A stretch of DNA of 64,000 bases from Ceratothoa steindachneri (lineage: Eukaryota > Arthropoda > Malacostraca > Isopoda > Cymothoidae), in assembly GCA_963969495.1 (NCBI GenBank), contig OZ018328.1, positions 3,401,886-3,465,885 of the forward strand, read 5' to 3'. The translations under genes and the position numbers were made by a program. Position 1 is the first letter of the stretch. Every line of letters starts with the position of its first letter. Shown here piece after piece: positions 37,719 through 49,534 of the stretch. The notes under the pieces are model-generated. The model searched no databases and had not been told where the DNA came from. It was given only the letters and a program-made list of their open reading frames with translations.

Positions 37719-38472
37719 GATGAGTCCACCACAACGGCTTCCTACATTTCATCCTAATAGGCTTCAATGGAATACATTGCTCCTGGACTATGTTTAGTAT
37801 AGTCTTAAAAGTGTCCCAGATCTCATAAGTATTCTTCCCCCAGAATTCTATATACCACCTAATCTGATTTCGCAAGTTTAGTAATTTATCGTAATCTTCC
37901 CTATAAAAATATGGAGTTGTTGTGGTTTGTTGATGTTCTATCTTTCACTATTCCCAAGTTAAAACAAACCATCTGATGATCACTATTTCCCAATGCTTCC
38001 CTGACAGTCAATTCCTGAATCAAGTGATCATCATTTGAAAGAACCAGATCTAAGATATTGGCACCCCTTGTTGGCTTATTAACAAATTGAGTCAAAAAAT
38101 TATCCTCAAAACATTCTATAAATTTACAACTTGCTCTATCCCTTCCTATCATATTTTCACAGTCCACAGAATTTAAATTAAAGTCACTTAAAATAACTAT
38201 CTACTTCACATCCTTTCTTTATTTCCCTGATCATTAGCTCAGAAATACAGTCAGTCTGTTCGGGTGGTCTGTAAAAGGCTCCCAAGTGTATTAGCCCGTT
38301 TTTACCAACCTTAATATCTATCCATAATGATTCACCTTCTCCTTGCTTTATAGTTATTTAGATTTGAAGAAATGCTATTTCTGATATAAATAATCAACCC
38401 ACCACCTGTCCTATCTCTCCTTTGACTAATGTACATATCATAACCCTGTAGTTCAAATTCACTCACGTCATT
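37719..38472 (-). mobile_element. CR1-like LINE family A, copy A7: inverted 5' segment (endonuclease)
   Basis: On the - strand this encodes FELQGYDMYISQRRDRTGGG near 38450, the late endonuclease text GRDRASCKFIECFEDNFLTQ, SDDHLIQELTVREALGNSDH (the SDH motif) near 38000, and KPLWW near 37725. It abuts a + strand RT piece of the same family at about 38473. The order and orientation are those of a 5'-inverted (twin-primed) LINE insertion; see the finding. Confidence 0.85.
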
Positions 38473-38732
38473 GTAATTTACTTAGATTTTAGCAAAGCTT
38501 TTGATAAGGTTCCACATAGGAGACTAGTTCATAAATTAAAAATGCATGGGATATGTGGTAAAGTTTTGAATTGGATAACTGCATGGCTGAAGGACAGGAA
38601 ACAGAGAGTGGTGCTGAATGGGGTTTGGTTACAGTGGAGGGACTAAATTGGCACCTGAAGTTAAAGAAGTTGAGGGTAGCTTTAAAGTGCAGAGTGACTT
38701 AAATAAGTTATTAGCTTGGGCTCAGAAGTGGC
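38473..38732 (+). mobile_element. CR1-like LINE family A, copy A7: RT segment
   Basis: Encodes VIYLDFSKAFDKVPHRRLVH, NWITAWLKDRKQRVVLNGV, then jumps by deletion (near 38641) past the catalytic Asp-Asp to KEVEGSFKVQSDLNKLLAWA. It stops at about 38732 without the C-terminus or 3' UTR, where the unrelated G-module sequence begins. Confidence 0.85.
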
Positions 38733-38739
38733 TGTGCGC

Positions 38740-39270
38740 CCCAGCCCCCCCCCCCCAATTTATTGAAACTCTGGATCATCTTAGTGTGGTCCCTCCATTC
38801 TGTTTACCCCCACACAAGCCAGACCCTTAAATGTACTCCAAAAATGTGAATGAAATAGTACGTCTCATCGTTCAAGTCGCTAATCTACATATTTACCCAG
38901 TGAAATTGAGTGGAGGGCTTTGCCCCCACACCTTATAATATTCTTTGTTTTAGGTGGGGGGCTGCACCACCCACTCCCCTTTTACTGCTACATCAGTTAA
39001 CCATAATAGCGAAAGAGGATGAAATATTGGTAACATTTCAGTTTCGGGGTGCATGGTAGGTGGCGCTGTTTATAGGCTATAATATATGTCTTATGAGATA
39101 AGACAGTAGCGTCAGATGTGAACAATTAGGGCGTTATATTGATTGAAACTCAGGATCATCGCAGGGTGGTCCCCTGCAGTGATATCTCCCCAACGAGCAG
39201 TCCCCTTGAATTTACTGTCCCCCCCCCCACAGCTTTTTACTGGCAGAAAAACCAGTAAATATGTAGATTA
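38740..39270 (+). repeat. Non-coding repeat G, copies at 38740-38900 and 39140-39270
   Basis: Module with ttgaaactctggatcatctt then gtggtcc, a poly-C stretch, and tccaaaaatgtgaa...tagtacgtc. A second module has tgaaactcaggatcatcgca...gatatctcccc...cagctttttactggcagaaa. Equivalent modules occur at 50043-50200 (same orientation) and 49535-49660 (inverted). No coding signal. Confidence 0.75.
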
Positions 39271-39969
39271 GCAGCCGGGGCAGAAAAAAAAACTTTGGGG
39301 AAAATATTATGTTCACCTGTGTCTGAATATTCATGCGTGTTTGAGTCCTTTTTGAATTATAGCTGGCGCCATTTTTTTTATTAAAATAATGCCCAAAAGT
39401 AAACAAATAAAAAAACGGGATTAACTTAGGCCATTTATGGGAACAAAGATGCCCGAAAATAACCAAACGAAAAACCCTGTTTACAGATTTTATTGCAGTG
39501 GTTATACTTCTGAAATAGCGATGAGGAAAGCCTATTATTTTCTTGCGTTTGAGTCCTATTCGGAATATAGCTGATGCCATCTTTGTTATACAAAACTAAA
39601 GAACGAAAAACGCTGTTTACTTTATTTTGGGGGGTATACTTCAGAAATAGCGATGAGGAAAGCGTGGAATCTTTCTTTAATTCCTGTTTTGGTCAACAGG
39701 AAGCGTTTGACTAGAAACCAGTAAATGATTTGCAGAATAGTTTCTGCAGAGATCCAGGCGTTTGAGAAAAACATGCCCTTCAAGGCTGCTTTTTTAAAAT
39801 AATGGCCCTCACTTGAATCACATTTTATTTTAGATCATCTAAATTCAAACTGAGGGGTCACATTTAATGCCCAGCCACAAATGTCACAATCGCTTTTAAT
39901 TTTAACTAAATTATGAACGGCGAAAAAGGTGAACAATTTATCTTTTTTCAGAAACTAGAGTTAATAATT
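39271..39969. other. AT-rich flank with an internal imperfect duplication
   Basis: Two diverged units sharing gaaaaacgctgtttac, ggttatacttc(t)gaaatagcg and atgaggaaagc occur near 39470-39530 and 39606-39665 (period about 135 bp). 39255-39375 also matches 49863-49990. Probably part of repeat G. Confidence 0.55.
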
Positions 39970-42180
39970 AAGAACATAAGAACATAAGAAAAGAAGGAGA
40001 CTGCAAAAGACCATTCATGGCCTACACTTGGCAGCTCCTGTTCCAGTCAACACACAAAAGATTTCTTACCAGAGAAAAGTCATCAACATTGTCACCCTTT
40101 ACAGGAGTTCATCAGATCTAATCTACAATATACATAAAATGCATCCAGAGGATTATGTCCATTCATGCAACCGCAAAATAATCTCCCCACTCCTTAGAAA
40201 AATATATACATATGTACATAAAAAAATCAGTCCCATCTAGCAGCTTCATTCATATATTTATCTAATCTATTCTTAAAACTACCCAGAGAGGAGGCTTCTA
40301 TCACATGTCTAGTGAGCCTATTCCATTCATCTACCACACGATTTGTAAACCAATTCCTCCCAATCTCCTTCCTAAACCTATACTTATCAAGCTTAAACCC
40401 ATTGCTACGTGTCCTGTCATGTTCACTAAGTATAAGAACCTTACCCAGATCCCCTTTATTATATCCTTTTACCCATTTGAAGACTTCAATCAATTCCCCT
40501 CTGACTCTTCTCCTTTCCAATGTATGTAGATTTAGTTTTCTGAGCCTTTCACCATAAGGTAAGTTCCTTAGCCCACCAATCATCTTTGTCATCCTTCTCT
40601 GCACAGACTCAAGCAAATCAATATCCTTCCTATAATATGGTGACCAAAATTGTACTGCATAGTCTAGATGAGGCCTAACTAGCGCCAGATACAGTTTTAG
40701 AATGACTTCAGCACTCTTATTGCTTACACTCCTCCTAATGAATCCCAATATCCTATTAGCTTTATCTTAGCATTTAGGCATTGCTTTCTAGGACGAAGGT
40801 CTGAACTTACCAAAATACCCAAGTCCCTCTCACAATCGGTCCTCCCTAAATTTCTCCCATTTAATTTATAACTATTCAGTGGAAAATTTCTACCTATACT
40901 AAGTAAACTACATTTGTCTATGTTAAACTTCATTTGCCATTTCTCAGCCCAATTGGACAGAATGGTCAATTCCTCCTGCATTACAACAGCATCAGAATCA
41001 GCCCTAATGGCCCTACCTAGCTTAGTATCATCAGCAAATTTACTCAGGTCACTACTTATACCTATGTCAAGATCATTAATATAAATTAAGAATAGCAAGG
41101 GACCCAAAACAGATCCTTGCGGAACTCCACTGCTAACACACCCCCACTCAGATTTAACTCCATCTATACTAACTCTTTGCTGTCTGTCACCAAGCCATGA
41201 CTGAATCCACCTAAATATACTGCCATCGATCCCGTGTGCTTTAACTTTGCTCAGAAGCCGTAAGTGTGGCACTCGATCAAAAGCCTTACTAAAGTCCAAG
41301 TATAAAATATCATAGTTTTCATCATTATCTGCTGCTTCATACACCTTACTATAAAAAGACAGCAAATTAGTCAGGCAGGATTTACCCTTACTAAAGCCAT
41401 GCTGTGATTCTTTTATCAACTTATGCTTATCCAAGTGATCCCTAATATTCCTTGCTATAATAGATTCCATCATTTTCCCTACCACTGATGTCAAACTTAC
41501 TGGTCTGTAATTAGACATATTTGTTTTATCCCCTTTCTTAAATATAGGTATCACATTGGCTTTCTTCCATGCCACTGGCACAATGCCACTCTCCAATGAT
41601 TTTCTAAAGATGCATGCTAGGGGCTCACTTAACACATCCTTACATTCTTTCAAAATTCTAGGAAAGACCTCATCAGGACCGGGTGCTTTACTACTTTTGA
41701 TTTTATCAATTTCCTTTGTCACTATCTCCTTTGTGATCAAGATATCCTTTAATTTCTCTTCATCATTACCCCGAAAGATCATTGACACCTCGGGTATATT
41801 TAGAGTATCCTCCTGTGTAAATACTGAGAGAAAAAAAGTCATTTAGCATTCCAGCCATTGAGTCCCTATCACTCACTAATTCTCCATTGGAATCTATAAG
41901 TGGGCCTATTTTATCTCTAACCTTAGTTTTGTATAATTGATAAAAACTTTTAGGATCTTCCTTTGCCCTATTTGCCACTTTAATTTCATAATTTCTCCTT
42001 GCTACTCTAACTTTTTAACATCTCTTGCTAGTTCATTATATCTCTGCCTTAAGTGATCCTCTCCATTTTTTATTTTCCTATAAATGCCCTTTTTAATGCC
42101 AATATAATGCTTAATTTTATCTGTCATCCATTTTGGGTCATTATTTTTAGTCCTAATCTCCTTATAAGGAATGTTAATCA
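39970..42180 (-). mobile_element. CR1-like LINE family B, copy B1
   Basis: The 3' tail is at the left (agaacataagaacataagaa, i.e. repeated TTATGTTC), followed by the 3' UTR, then ORF2 on the - strand. It encodes KSFYQLYKTKVRDKIGPLID, SKAPGPDEVFPRILKECKDV, DILYLDFSKAFDRVPHLRLL, SGVPQGSVLGPLLFLIYIND, the catalytic KFADDTKLG near 41035, and LYLALVRPHLDYAVQFWSPY. Two frameshifts: an extra A in a run near 41833, and a one-base loss near 40770 that is shared with B2. The endonuclease is missing, so it is 5'-truncated near 42180. About 99.5% identical to B2 by eye. Confidence 0.92.
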
Positions 42181-42235
42181 TCTGACCTGTGATTCGGAAA
42201 AAGAGGATGGACAGATACCATTTTCACACTGCGTA

Positions 42236-43086
42236 CATAACATAACATAATTTCACGGATGACAAAAGCCACAAGGGCCTATCAAAGGTCATCCGTATCC
42301 ATCAAATGCACCCACATAATGCATCCATAGGATTTTGTCAGATCATGCATCTACAATATAAACAATCCATAGGATTATGTCAGACCATGCATAAACAATA
42401 TATAATTTAAAGCCTCCATAGGAGTGTCAAAAACAAAATCAAAGTCCCCCAAAATATACAATAAAAAGAAACTGCATCCACAGGAATGAGTCAAGAAACA
42501 TATCCACATACCAAAAAGTAAGAAATTAACCCTCCATCTCCATATAATCATCCAATCTGCGGGTTGAAAACATTCAAGTTTGGGTTGTCTACAGTCTCAG
42601 GTGGCAAACTATTGCAATAATCCACCACTCTGTTAGTGAAAAAATATTTTCTAACATCCAGTCTGCACCTCTGTTTTTTAATCTTTAAGTGGTGGCCTCT
42701 AGTTCTATTACTACCTTCTAACTTAAATAACTTGCTGAAATCTAATTTATCCATCCCAGAAAAGATTTTAAAAAGCTCAATCATATCTCCCCTCACACAC
42801 CTTCTTTCAAATGAAAACATATTTAATACCCTCAGTCTATCTTCATATTCAAGATGCTTCAAGGATGGTATTATTTTTGTTGCCCTCCTTTGTACTGATT
42901 CTAACAAGTTTATATCATGTCTAAAATGTGGTGATCATGCTTGTATACAGTACTCTAAATGTGGCCTGACATAAGAGTTGTATAGTTTAAGGATGACCTC
43001 CTTACTCTTGTAGCTAACATTTCTTTTAATGTAACCTAGCACCCTATTTGCTCTATTTTTTGCATCAATACACTGCTTTGAAAATT
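42236..43086 (-). mobile_element. CR1-like LINE family A (alpha), copy A2: C-terminal RT and 3' UTR
   Basis: Repeated acataacataa (TTATG-type tail) and the family hairpin (42256-42295) at the left, then the 3' UTR and, on the - strand, the ORF2 end: RNRANRVLGYIKRNVSYKSK, NSYVRPHLEYCIQA, SLKHLEYEDRLRVLNMFSFE and SNRTRGHHLKIKKQRCRLDV, ending in an alpha-type C-terminus (DNPNLNVF near 42570). It breaks at 43086. Confidence 0.87.
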
Positions 43087-43216
43087 TGTATGCGATGGAT
43101 GGACTCCATCTGAGCCGAGATGGGGTTGAGGTTTTGTGGCGGGAATTAGATAGTGTTATTAGGTCTTTAGAGGCGGGAAACTAGGTTTTGATAGTGGTCA
43201 GGGAAATTTTATGGCT
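43087..43216 (+). mobile_element. Family A fragment: end of ORF1 (SGNH-like) and ORF1/ORF2 junction, inverted relative to A2
   Basis: + strand text YAMDGLHLSRDGVEVLWREL then DSVIRSLEAGN and TAG. The DGLHLSRDG signature resembles the C-terminal Asp-x-x-His-Leu block of the SGNH/esterase-like domain carried by ORF1 of some CR1-type LINEs. The following bases (gatagtggtcagggaaa) match the start of A5 (44597-44613). Likely the inverted 5' part of A2. Confidence 0.65.
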
Positions 43217-43345
43217 CATAACATAACATAACATAATTACACGGATGACAAAAGCCACAAGGGCCTATCAAAGGTCATCCATCTCCGTCAAAACCCACCC
43301 ACAAAAAGCACCATCACCAGGGAAAGACAAAATCAAAGTCCTCCA
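43217..43345 (-). mobile_element. Solo family A (alpha) 3' tail with hairpin
   Basis: acataacataacataat tail, then hairpin 43243-43280, then about 65 bp of alpha-type 3' UTR. It is either the displaced 3' end of A4 or an independent, very short insertion. Confidence 0.65.
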
Positions 43346-44504
43346 CAATATAATATAACGGATGACAAAAGCCACAAGGGCTCATCATAGGTCATCCGAG
43401 TCAAGCGGCCTCTTTTTCAAGGCACCCAAACTCCCAGGAAAACTACATCCAGAGGATGGATTGCATCCAGAAACAAGGGTATCACCAATCAAGGCTTGTC
43501 AAGAACTAAATCATGCAGCTATAGATATATACAAACAATATTAATATATACAAAACTTAGGAACCATCACAACCTTCCCTTCCCATAAACTCATCCAACT
43601 TACTCTTAAATACATTTAGATTTGGACTACCTACTACCCTCTGCGGCAATTTGTTCCAGAAGTCTACCACTCTATAGGTGAAAAAATATTTTCTTAAATC
43701 CAACCTACACCCTTGCTTTTTAATTTTCAAGTGGTGACCTCTAGTCCGATTTCCATCATCTAACTCCAAAAACTTGCTAACATCCAATTTATCTATCCCG
43801 GAAAAAATTTTAAAGAGCTCAATCATATCCCCTCTCACACACCTCCTTTCGAACGAGAACATATTTAATACCCTCAGTCTATCTTCATATTCAAGGTGCC
43901 TCAGGGAAGGAATAATCTTTGTTGCCCTCCATTGCACTGACTCAAGAAGGTTAATATCGTGTCTAAAATGTGGGGACCATGCCTGTATACAGTACTCTAG
44001 ATGTGGCCTAACATAAGAGTTATAGAGTTTAAGAATAACCTCCTTACTTTTGTAACTGACATTTCTCTTAATAAAACCCAGCACTCTATTTGCCCTATTT
44101 CTTGCTTCAATACACTGCTTAGAAAACCTTAATGACTTATCTATTACTACTCCTAGATCTTTCTCATCCTCTACTGAGCTCAGCCAATGCCCATCCATTT
44201 CATAGTTAAATTCTCTATTATCTTTTCCCATGTTAATAACTTTGCACTTATCAAGGTTGAAAGTCATTTGCCACTTATGTGCCCAGGATAATAATTTATC
44301 TAAGTCCCCCTGCACTTTAAAATTATCATCAATATCTTTAACTACAGCTGCTAATTTGGTATCATCCGCAAAAATTGACACTTTATTATTAACTGCCTCC
44401 CCAAGATCGTTTATATAGATGACAAATAATAATGGACAGAGAACTGATCCCTGCGGAACCCCACTGATAACATCCCTCCACTCTGACTTTACACCATTTA
44501 GCAC
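43346..44504 (-). mobile_element. CR1-like LINE family A (beta), copy A3: RT to 3' end
   Basis: Hairpin at 43359-43398 and beta-type 3' UTR, then an uninterrupted 315-codon - strand frame (44504-43557). It contains VISGVPQGSVLCPLLFVIYI, the catalytic FADDTKLA near 44365, LYNSYVRPHLEYCIQAWSPH and the end GREGCDGS. The right end at 44504 joins A5 in opposite orientation. This is the longest uninterrupted family A reading frame among its C-terminal copies. Confidence 0.9.
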
Positions 44505-45262
44505 AAAGTGAGGCAGGGATAGGAAGCAAACACAGATTTGTAGAAGGTAGGCAGGCTAATGGAAGTGCTTTAGGGTTAAATTACTTGATTAGTGATAGTG
44601 GTCAGGGAAATACAAGAGTACAGGGTCAGGGAAGGAGAGAAAGGAGATGCAGGGGAGATAGGCCCTCAGGTGCTTCAGGGATAGGTGGGCTGAGTTGTCT
44701 TTACACAAATGCTCGTAGTCTTAGAAATAAGAGGGATGAATTATTTAGTTATATCATTCATGAAGATATAGATATAATATGTATAGTTGAATCATGGGTT
44801 AATGAAAATATATTTAATGATAATGTCAGTGAATTTGAACTAGAAGGTTATACTATGTACATTAGTCAAAGGAGAGATAGGACTGGTGGTGGGTTGATTA
44901 TTTATATTAGAAATGGCATTTCTTCAAATCTAAATAACTCTATAAAGCAAGGAGAAGGCGAATCATTATGGATCGATATTAAGGTTGGTAAAAATAGGAA
45001 AATACACCTAGAGCTTTTTATAGACCACCAGGAGACTGATTGTATCGATGAGTTAATGATTAGGGAAATAAGTAAAGGATGCAAAGAAGATACAGTTATT
45101 CTGGGTGACTTTAATTTAACTTCTGTAGACTGGGAAAATATGATAGGAAGAGATAGAGCAAGTTGTAAGTTTATGGAGTGTTTTGAGGATAACTTTTTGA
45201 CCCAATTTGTTAATAAGCCAACAAGGGGTGCCAATATATTAGATCTAATTCTTTCAAATGAT
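44505..45262 (+). mobile_element. Family A copy A5: ORF1/ORF2 junction and endonuclease (inverted part of A3)
   Basis: An open + strand frame with GLSCLYTNARSLRNKRDELF (endonuclease start), IDIICIVESWVNENIFNDNV (catalytic Glu block), RDRTGGGLIIYIRNGISSNL, VILGDFNLTSVDWENMIGRD (the Asp-Asn block) and ANILDLILSND. It is interrupted at 45262 by B2 and resumes at 47317. The arrangement with A3 indicates a 5' inversion. Confidence 0.88.
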
Positions 45263-47316
45263 AAGAACATAAGAAGAACATAAGAAAAGAAGGAAACTGC
45301 AAAAGACCATTCATGGCCTACACTTGGCAGCTCCTGTTCCATTCAACACACAAAAGATTTCTTACCAGAGAAAAGTCATCAACATTGTCACCCTTAACAG
45401 GAGTTCGTCAGATCTAATCTACAATATACATAAAATGCATCCAGAGGATTATGTCCATTCATGCAACCGCAAAATATAATCTTCCCACTCCTTAGAAAAA
45501 TATATACATATGTACATAAAAAAAAGTCAGTCCCATCTAGCAGCTTCATCCATATATTTATCTAATCTATTCTTAAAACTACCCAGAGAGGAGGCTTCTA
45601 TCACATGCCTAGTGAGCCTATTCCATTCATCTACCACACGATTTGTAAACCAATTCCTCCCAATCTCCTTCCTAAACCTATACTTATCAAGCTTAAACCC
45701 ATTGCTACGTGTCCTGTCATGTTCACTAAGTATAAGAACCTTACCCAGATCCCCTTTATTATATCCTTTTACCCATTTGAAGACTTCAATCAATTCCCCT
45801 CTGACTCTTCTCCTTTCCAATGTATGTAGATTTAGTTTTCTGAGCCTTTCACCATAAGGTAAGTTCCTTAGCCCACCAATCATCTTTGTCATCCTTCTCT
45901 GCACAGACTCAAGCAAATCAATATCCTTCCTATAATATGGTGACCAAAATTGTACTGCATAGTCTAGATGAGGCCTAACTAGCGCCAGATACAGTTTTAG
46001 AATGACTTCAGCACTCTTATTGCTTACACTCCTCCTAATGAATCCCAATATCCTATTAGCTTTATCTTAGCATTTAGGCATTGCTTTCTAGGACGAAGGT
46101 CTGAACTTACCAAAATACCCAAGTCCCTCTCACAATCAGTCCTCCCTAAATTTCTCCCATTTAATTTATAACTATTCAGTGGAAAATTTCTACCTATACT
46201 AAGTAAACTACATTTGTCTATGTTAAACTTCATTTGCCATTTCTCAGCCCAATTGGACAGAATGGTCAATTCCTCCTGCATTACAACAGCATCAGAATCA
46301 GCCCTAATGGCCCTACCTAGCTTAGTATCATCAGCAAATTTACTCAGGTCACTACTTATACCTATGTCAAGATCATTAATATAAATTAAGAATAGCAAGG
46401 GACCCAAAACAGATCCTTGCGGAACTCCACTGCTAACACACCCCCACTCAGATTTAACTCCATCTATACTAACTCTTTGCTGTCTGTCACCAAGCCATGA
46501 CTGAATCCACCTAAATATACTGCCATCGATCCCGTGTGCTTTAACTTTGCTCAGAAGCCGTAAGTGTGGCACTCGATCAAAAGCCTTACTAAAGTCCAAG
46601 TATAAAATATCATAGTTTTCATCATTATCTGCTGCTTCATACACCTTACTATAAAAAGACAGCAAATTAGTCAGGCAGGATTTACCCTTACTAAAGCCAT
46701 GCTGTGATTCTTTTATCAACTTATGCTTATCCAAGTGATCCCTAATATTCCTTGCTATAATAGATTCCATCATTTTCCCTACCACTGATGTCAAACTTAC
46801 TGGTCTGTAATTAGACATATTTGTTTTATCCCCTTTCTTAAATATAGGTATCACATTGGCTTTCTTCCATGCCACTGGCACAATGCCACTCTCCAATGAT
46901 TTTCTAAAGATGCATGCTAGGGGCTCACTTAACACATCCTTACATTCTTTCAAAATTCTAGGAAAGACCTCATCAGGACCGGGTGCTTTACTACTTTTGA
47001 TTTTATCAATTTCCTTTGTCACTATCTCCTTTGTGATCAAGATATCCTTTAATTTCTCTTCATCATTACCCCGAAAGATCATTGACACCTCGGGTATATT
47101 TAGAGTATCCTCCTGTGTAAATACTGAGAGAAAAAAGTCATTTAGCATTCCAGCCATTGAGTCCCTATCACTCACTAATTTTCCATTGGAATCTATAAGT
47201 GGGCCTATTTTATCTCTAACCTTAGTTTTGTATAATTGATAAAAACTTTTAGGATCTTCCTTTGCCCTATTTGCCACTTTAATTTCATAATTTCTCCTTG
47301 CTACTCTAACTAACTT
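45263..47316 (-). mobile_element. CR1-like LINE family B, copy B2, inserted into A5
   Basis: Tail (agaacataagaagaacataag) at the left. A single - strand frame from 47325 to 46024 gives 433 codons with all RT blocks including KFADDTKLG, then the same one-base deletion as B1 near 46070 and the C-terminal frame 46048-45527. The A-run that is frameshifted in B1 has one A fewer here and is in frame. Removing 45263-47316 and one copy of a 3-bp repeat (gat at 45260-45262 and 47317-47319) restores the A5 endonuclease frame across SNDDHLVQGLSV. Confidence 0.93.
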
Positions 47317-47505
47317 GATGATCACTTAGTTCAAGGATTGAGTGTAGAGGAATCATTGGGAAACAGTGATCATCAGATGGTTCGGTTTAATTTGCAAATA
47401 GTTAAGGGTAGAACAATGATAAACTCTACAAAAATTCCAAATTTTTATAGGGGAGATTACGATAAATTACGCGGCATGCTAAATCAGATTAGGTGGGATA
47501 TAGTC
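47317..47505 (+). mobile_element. Family A copy A5, continuation after B2
   Basis: Encodes GNSDHQMVRFNLQIVKGRT (end of endonuclease) to GDYDKLRGMLNQIRWDI. It meets the oppositely oriented A4 at about 47505. Confidence 0.87.
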
Positions 47506-49490
47506 TTCTATGTGGAACCCATCCATCTCATAGCTAAATTCCCTATTATCTCTCCCCATGTTAATAACTTTGCATTTATTAAGGTTAAAAGTCATCTGCC
47601 ACTTCTGAGCCCAAGCTAACAACTTATCTAAGTCATCCTGCACTTTAAAGCTACCCTCAACCTCTTTGACTACAGCTGCCAATTTAGTGTCATCAGCAAA
47701 AATTGACACTTTGCTATTTACACCTTGCCCAAGATCATTTACATAGATTATAAATAATAAAGGGCCTAAAACTGATCCCTGAGATACGCCACTAATAACA
47801 TTCCTCCACTCTGACCTCACTCCATTCAGTACACCTCTGTTTCCTATTTTTCAGCCATTCAGTTATCCAATTTAAAACGTTCCCACATATCCCATGCAGC
47901 TTTAATTTATGAACTAGTCTTTATGTGGAACCTTATCAAAAGCTTTGCTGAAATCTAAGTAGATCACATCAACTTTCTCACCCCTATCTAATTCTTTAGT
48001 TACATAATCCATAAAATCCACTAAATTAGTTAAACACGATCTACCTTTTCTAAAACCATGCTGAGCATCATTAATTAACCTGCTACTCTCTAGATGATCA
48101 GAAAGTCCCTTCATTCCATCTTCTCAAGAATTTTACAGACTATAGAAGTTAAGCTTACTGGTCTTAAGTTATTTGGATCCTCTTTGCTTCCCTTTTTAAA
48201 AATTGGCACTACATTTGCCAATTTCCAATCATTTGGTATTTCTCCAGACTCTAGTGATCTAATAAATATCTTCTCAAGAGCTACTGCAATACTTTCTACA
48301 CCTTCTTTGAGTATCCTAGAATGAATGTTGTCAGGGCCAGATGCCTTACTAGTATTTAACTGCATTATAAGCCCTTTAATTTCTTCTCTGTCTATATTAA
48401 TAGAATTTATCACTACTTCCCTTGACCTAGAATTATCATCAATTAATCTAACTGTTTTCTCTTCTGTGAATACTGAAGCAAAATGATCATTAAGGACCTC
48501 TACTATTTCCTCATCAGATTCTTTCAAAACCTCTTCATATTTAATAGGCCCTATTTTATCACTGTTAGATTTATTATTGATTCTATAATAGCTAAAGAAT
48601 TTTTTAGGATCTTTATTATTACTTTTAGCTAAATTAATTTCTGCTCTCCTTTTGGTCTTCTTAATAATCTTATTTAGTTCATTTCTGGTTGACCTATAAT
48701 GGTTTAAATTATCTAAACTACTCTCACTTTGTAATCTCTGGTATGCCCTTTTTTTCTCTGAAACTTTATTAGCTATTTCTTGATTCCACCATAATGGTTT
48801 CCTACATTTCTTCCTAATAGACTTCATCGGGATACACTGTTCCTGAACCATGTTTAATATAGTCTTAAAAATATCCCACATCTCATAAGTATTCTTTCCA
48901 TGGAATTCTATATACCACCTAATCTGATTTAGCATGCCGCGTAATTTATCGTAATCTCCCCTATAAAAATTTTGAATTTTTGTGGAGTTTGTCGTTGTTC
49001 TACCCTTAACTATTTGCAAATTAAACCGAACCATCTGATGATCACTGTTTCCCAATGATTCCCCTACACTCAATCCTTGAACTAAGTGATCATCATTTGA
49101 AAGAATTAGATCTAATATATTGGCACCCCTTGTTGGCTTATTAACAAATTGGGTCAAAAAGTTATCCTCAAAACACTCCATAAACTTACAACTTGCTCTA
49201 TCTCTTCCTATCATATTTTCCCAGTCCACAGAATTTAAATTAAAGTCACCCAGAATAACTATCTTCCTTGCATCCTTTACTTATTTCCCTAATCATTAAC
49301 TCATCGATACAATCAGACTGTCCTGGTGGTCTATAAAAAGCTCCCAAGTGTATTTTCCTATTTTTACCAACCTTAATATCTATCCATAATGATTCACCTT
49401 CTCCTTGCTTTATAGAGTTATTTAGATTTGAAGAAATGCTATTTCTGATATAAATAATCAACCCACCACCAGTCCTATCTATAGGCACAT
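47506..49490 (-). mobile_element. CR1-like LINE family A, copy A4: endonuclease to RT palm
   Basis: On the - strand: RTGGGLIIYIRNSISSNLNN (49475), GAFYRPPGQSDCIDELMIRE, then a 372-codon frame (49229-48111) from DWENMIGRDRASCKFMECFE through KPLWWNQEIANKVSEKKRAY, NDHFASVFTEEKT, LNTSKASGPDNIHSRILKEG and [17 protein letters not shown]. Then AQHGFRKGRSCLTNL, VIYLDFSKAFDKVPH and FADDTKLAAV near 47690. Frameshifts near 49240, 48112 and 47915. It ends at 47505, so the RT C-terminus and 3' UTR are elsewhere (possibly 43217-43345) or lost. Confidence 0.9.
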
Positions 49491-49534
49491 AAACTAATCA
49501 AGAAACCTATAAAAGTAAGAATTCTTTGTTATTA

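Noticed and set aside
40305..40557. + strand open frames overlapping B1 (and 45510-45857 over B2)
   Set aside because: Antisense shadows of the LINE ORF2 C-terminus.
47506..49490. A5/A4 head-on joint at 47505 as another twin-priming event
   Set aside because: Orientation is wrong (forward part left, reverse part right with no 3' tail at either side), and both halves contain the same endonuclease region, so they are separate elements.
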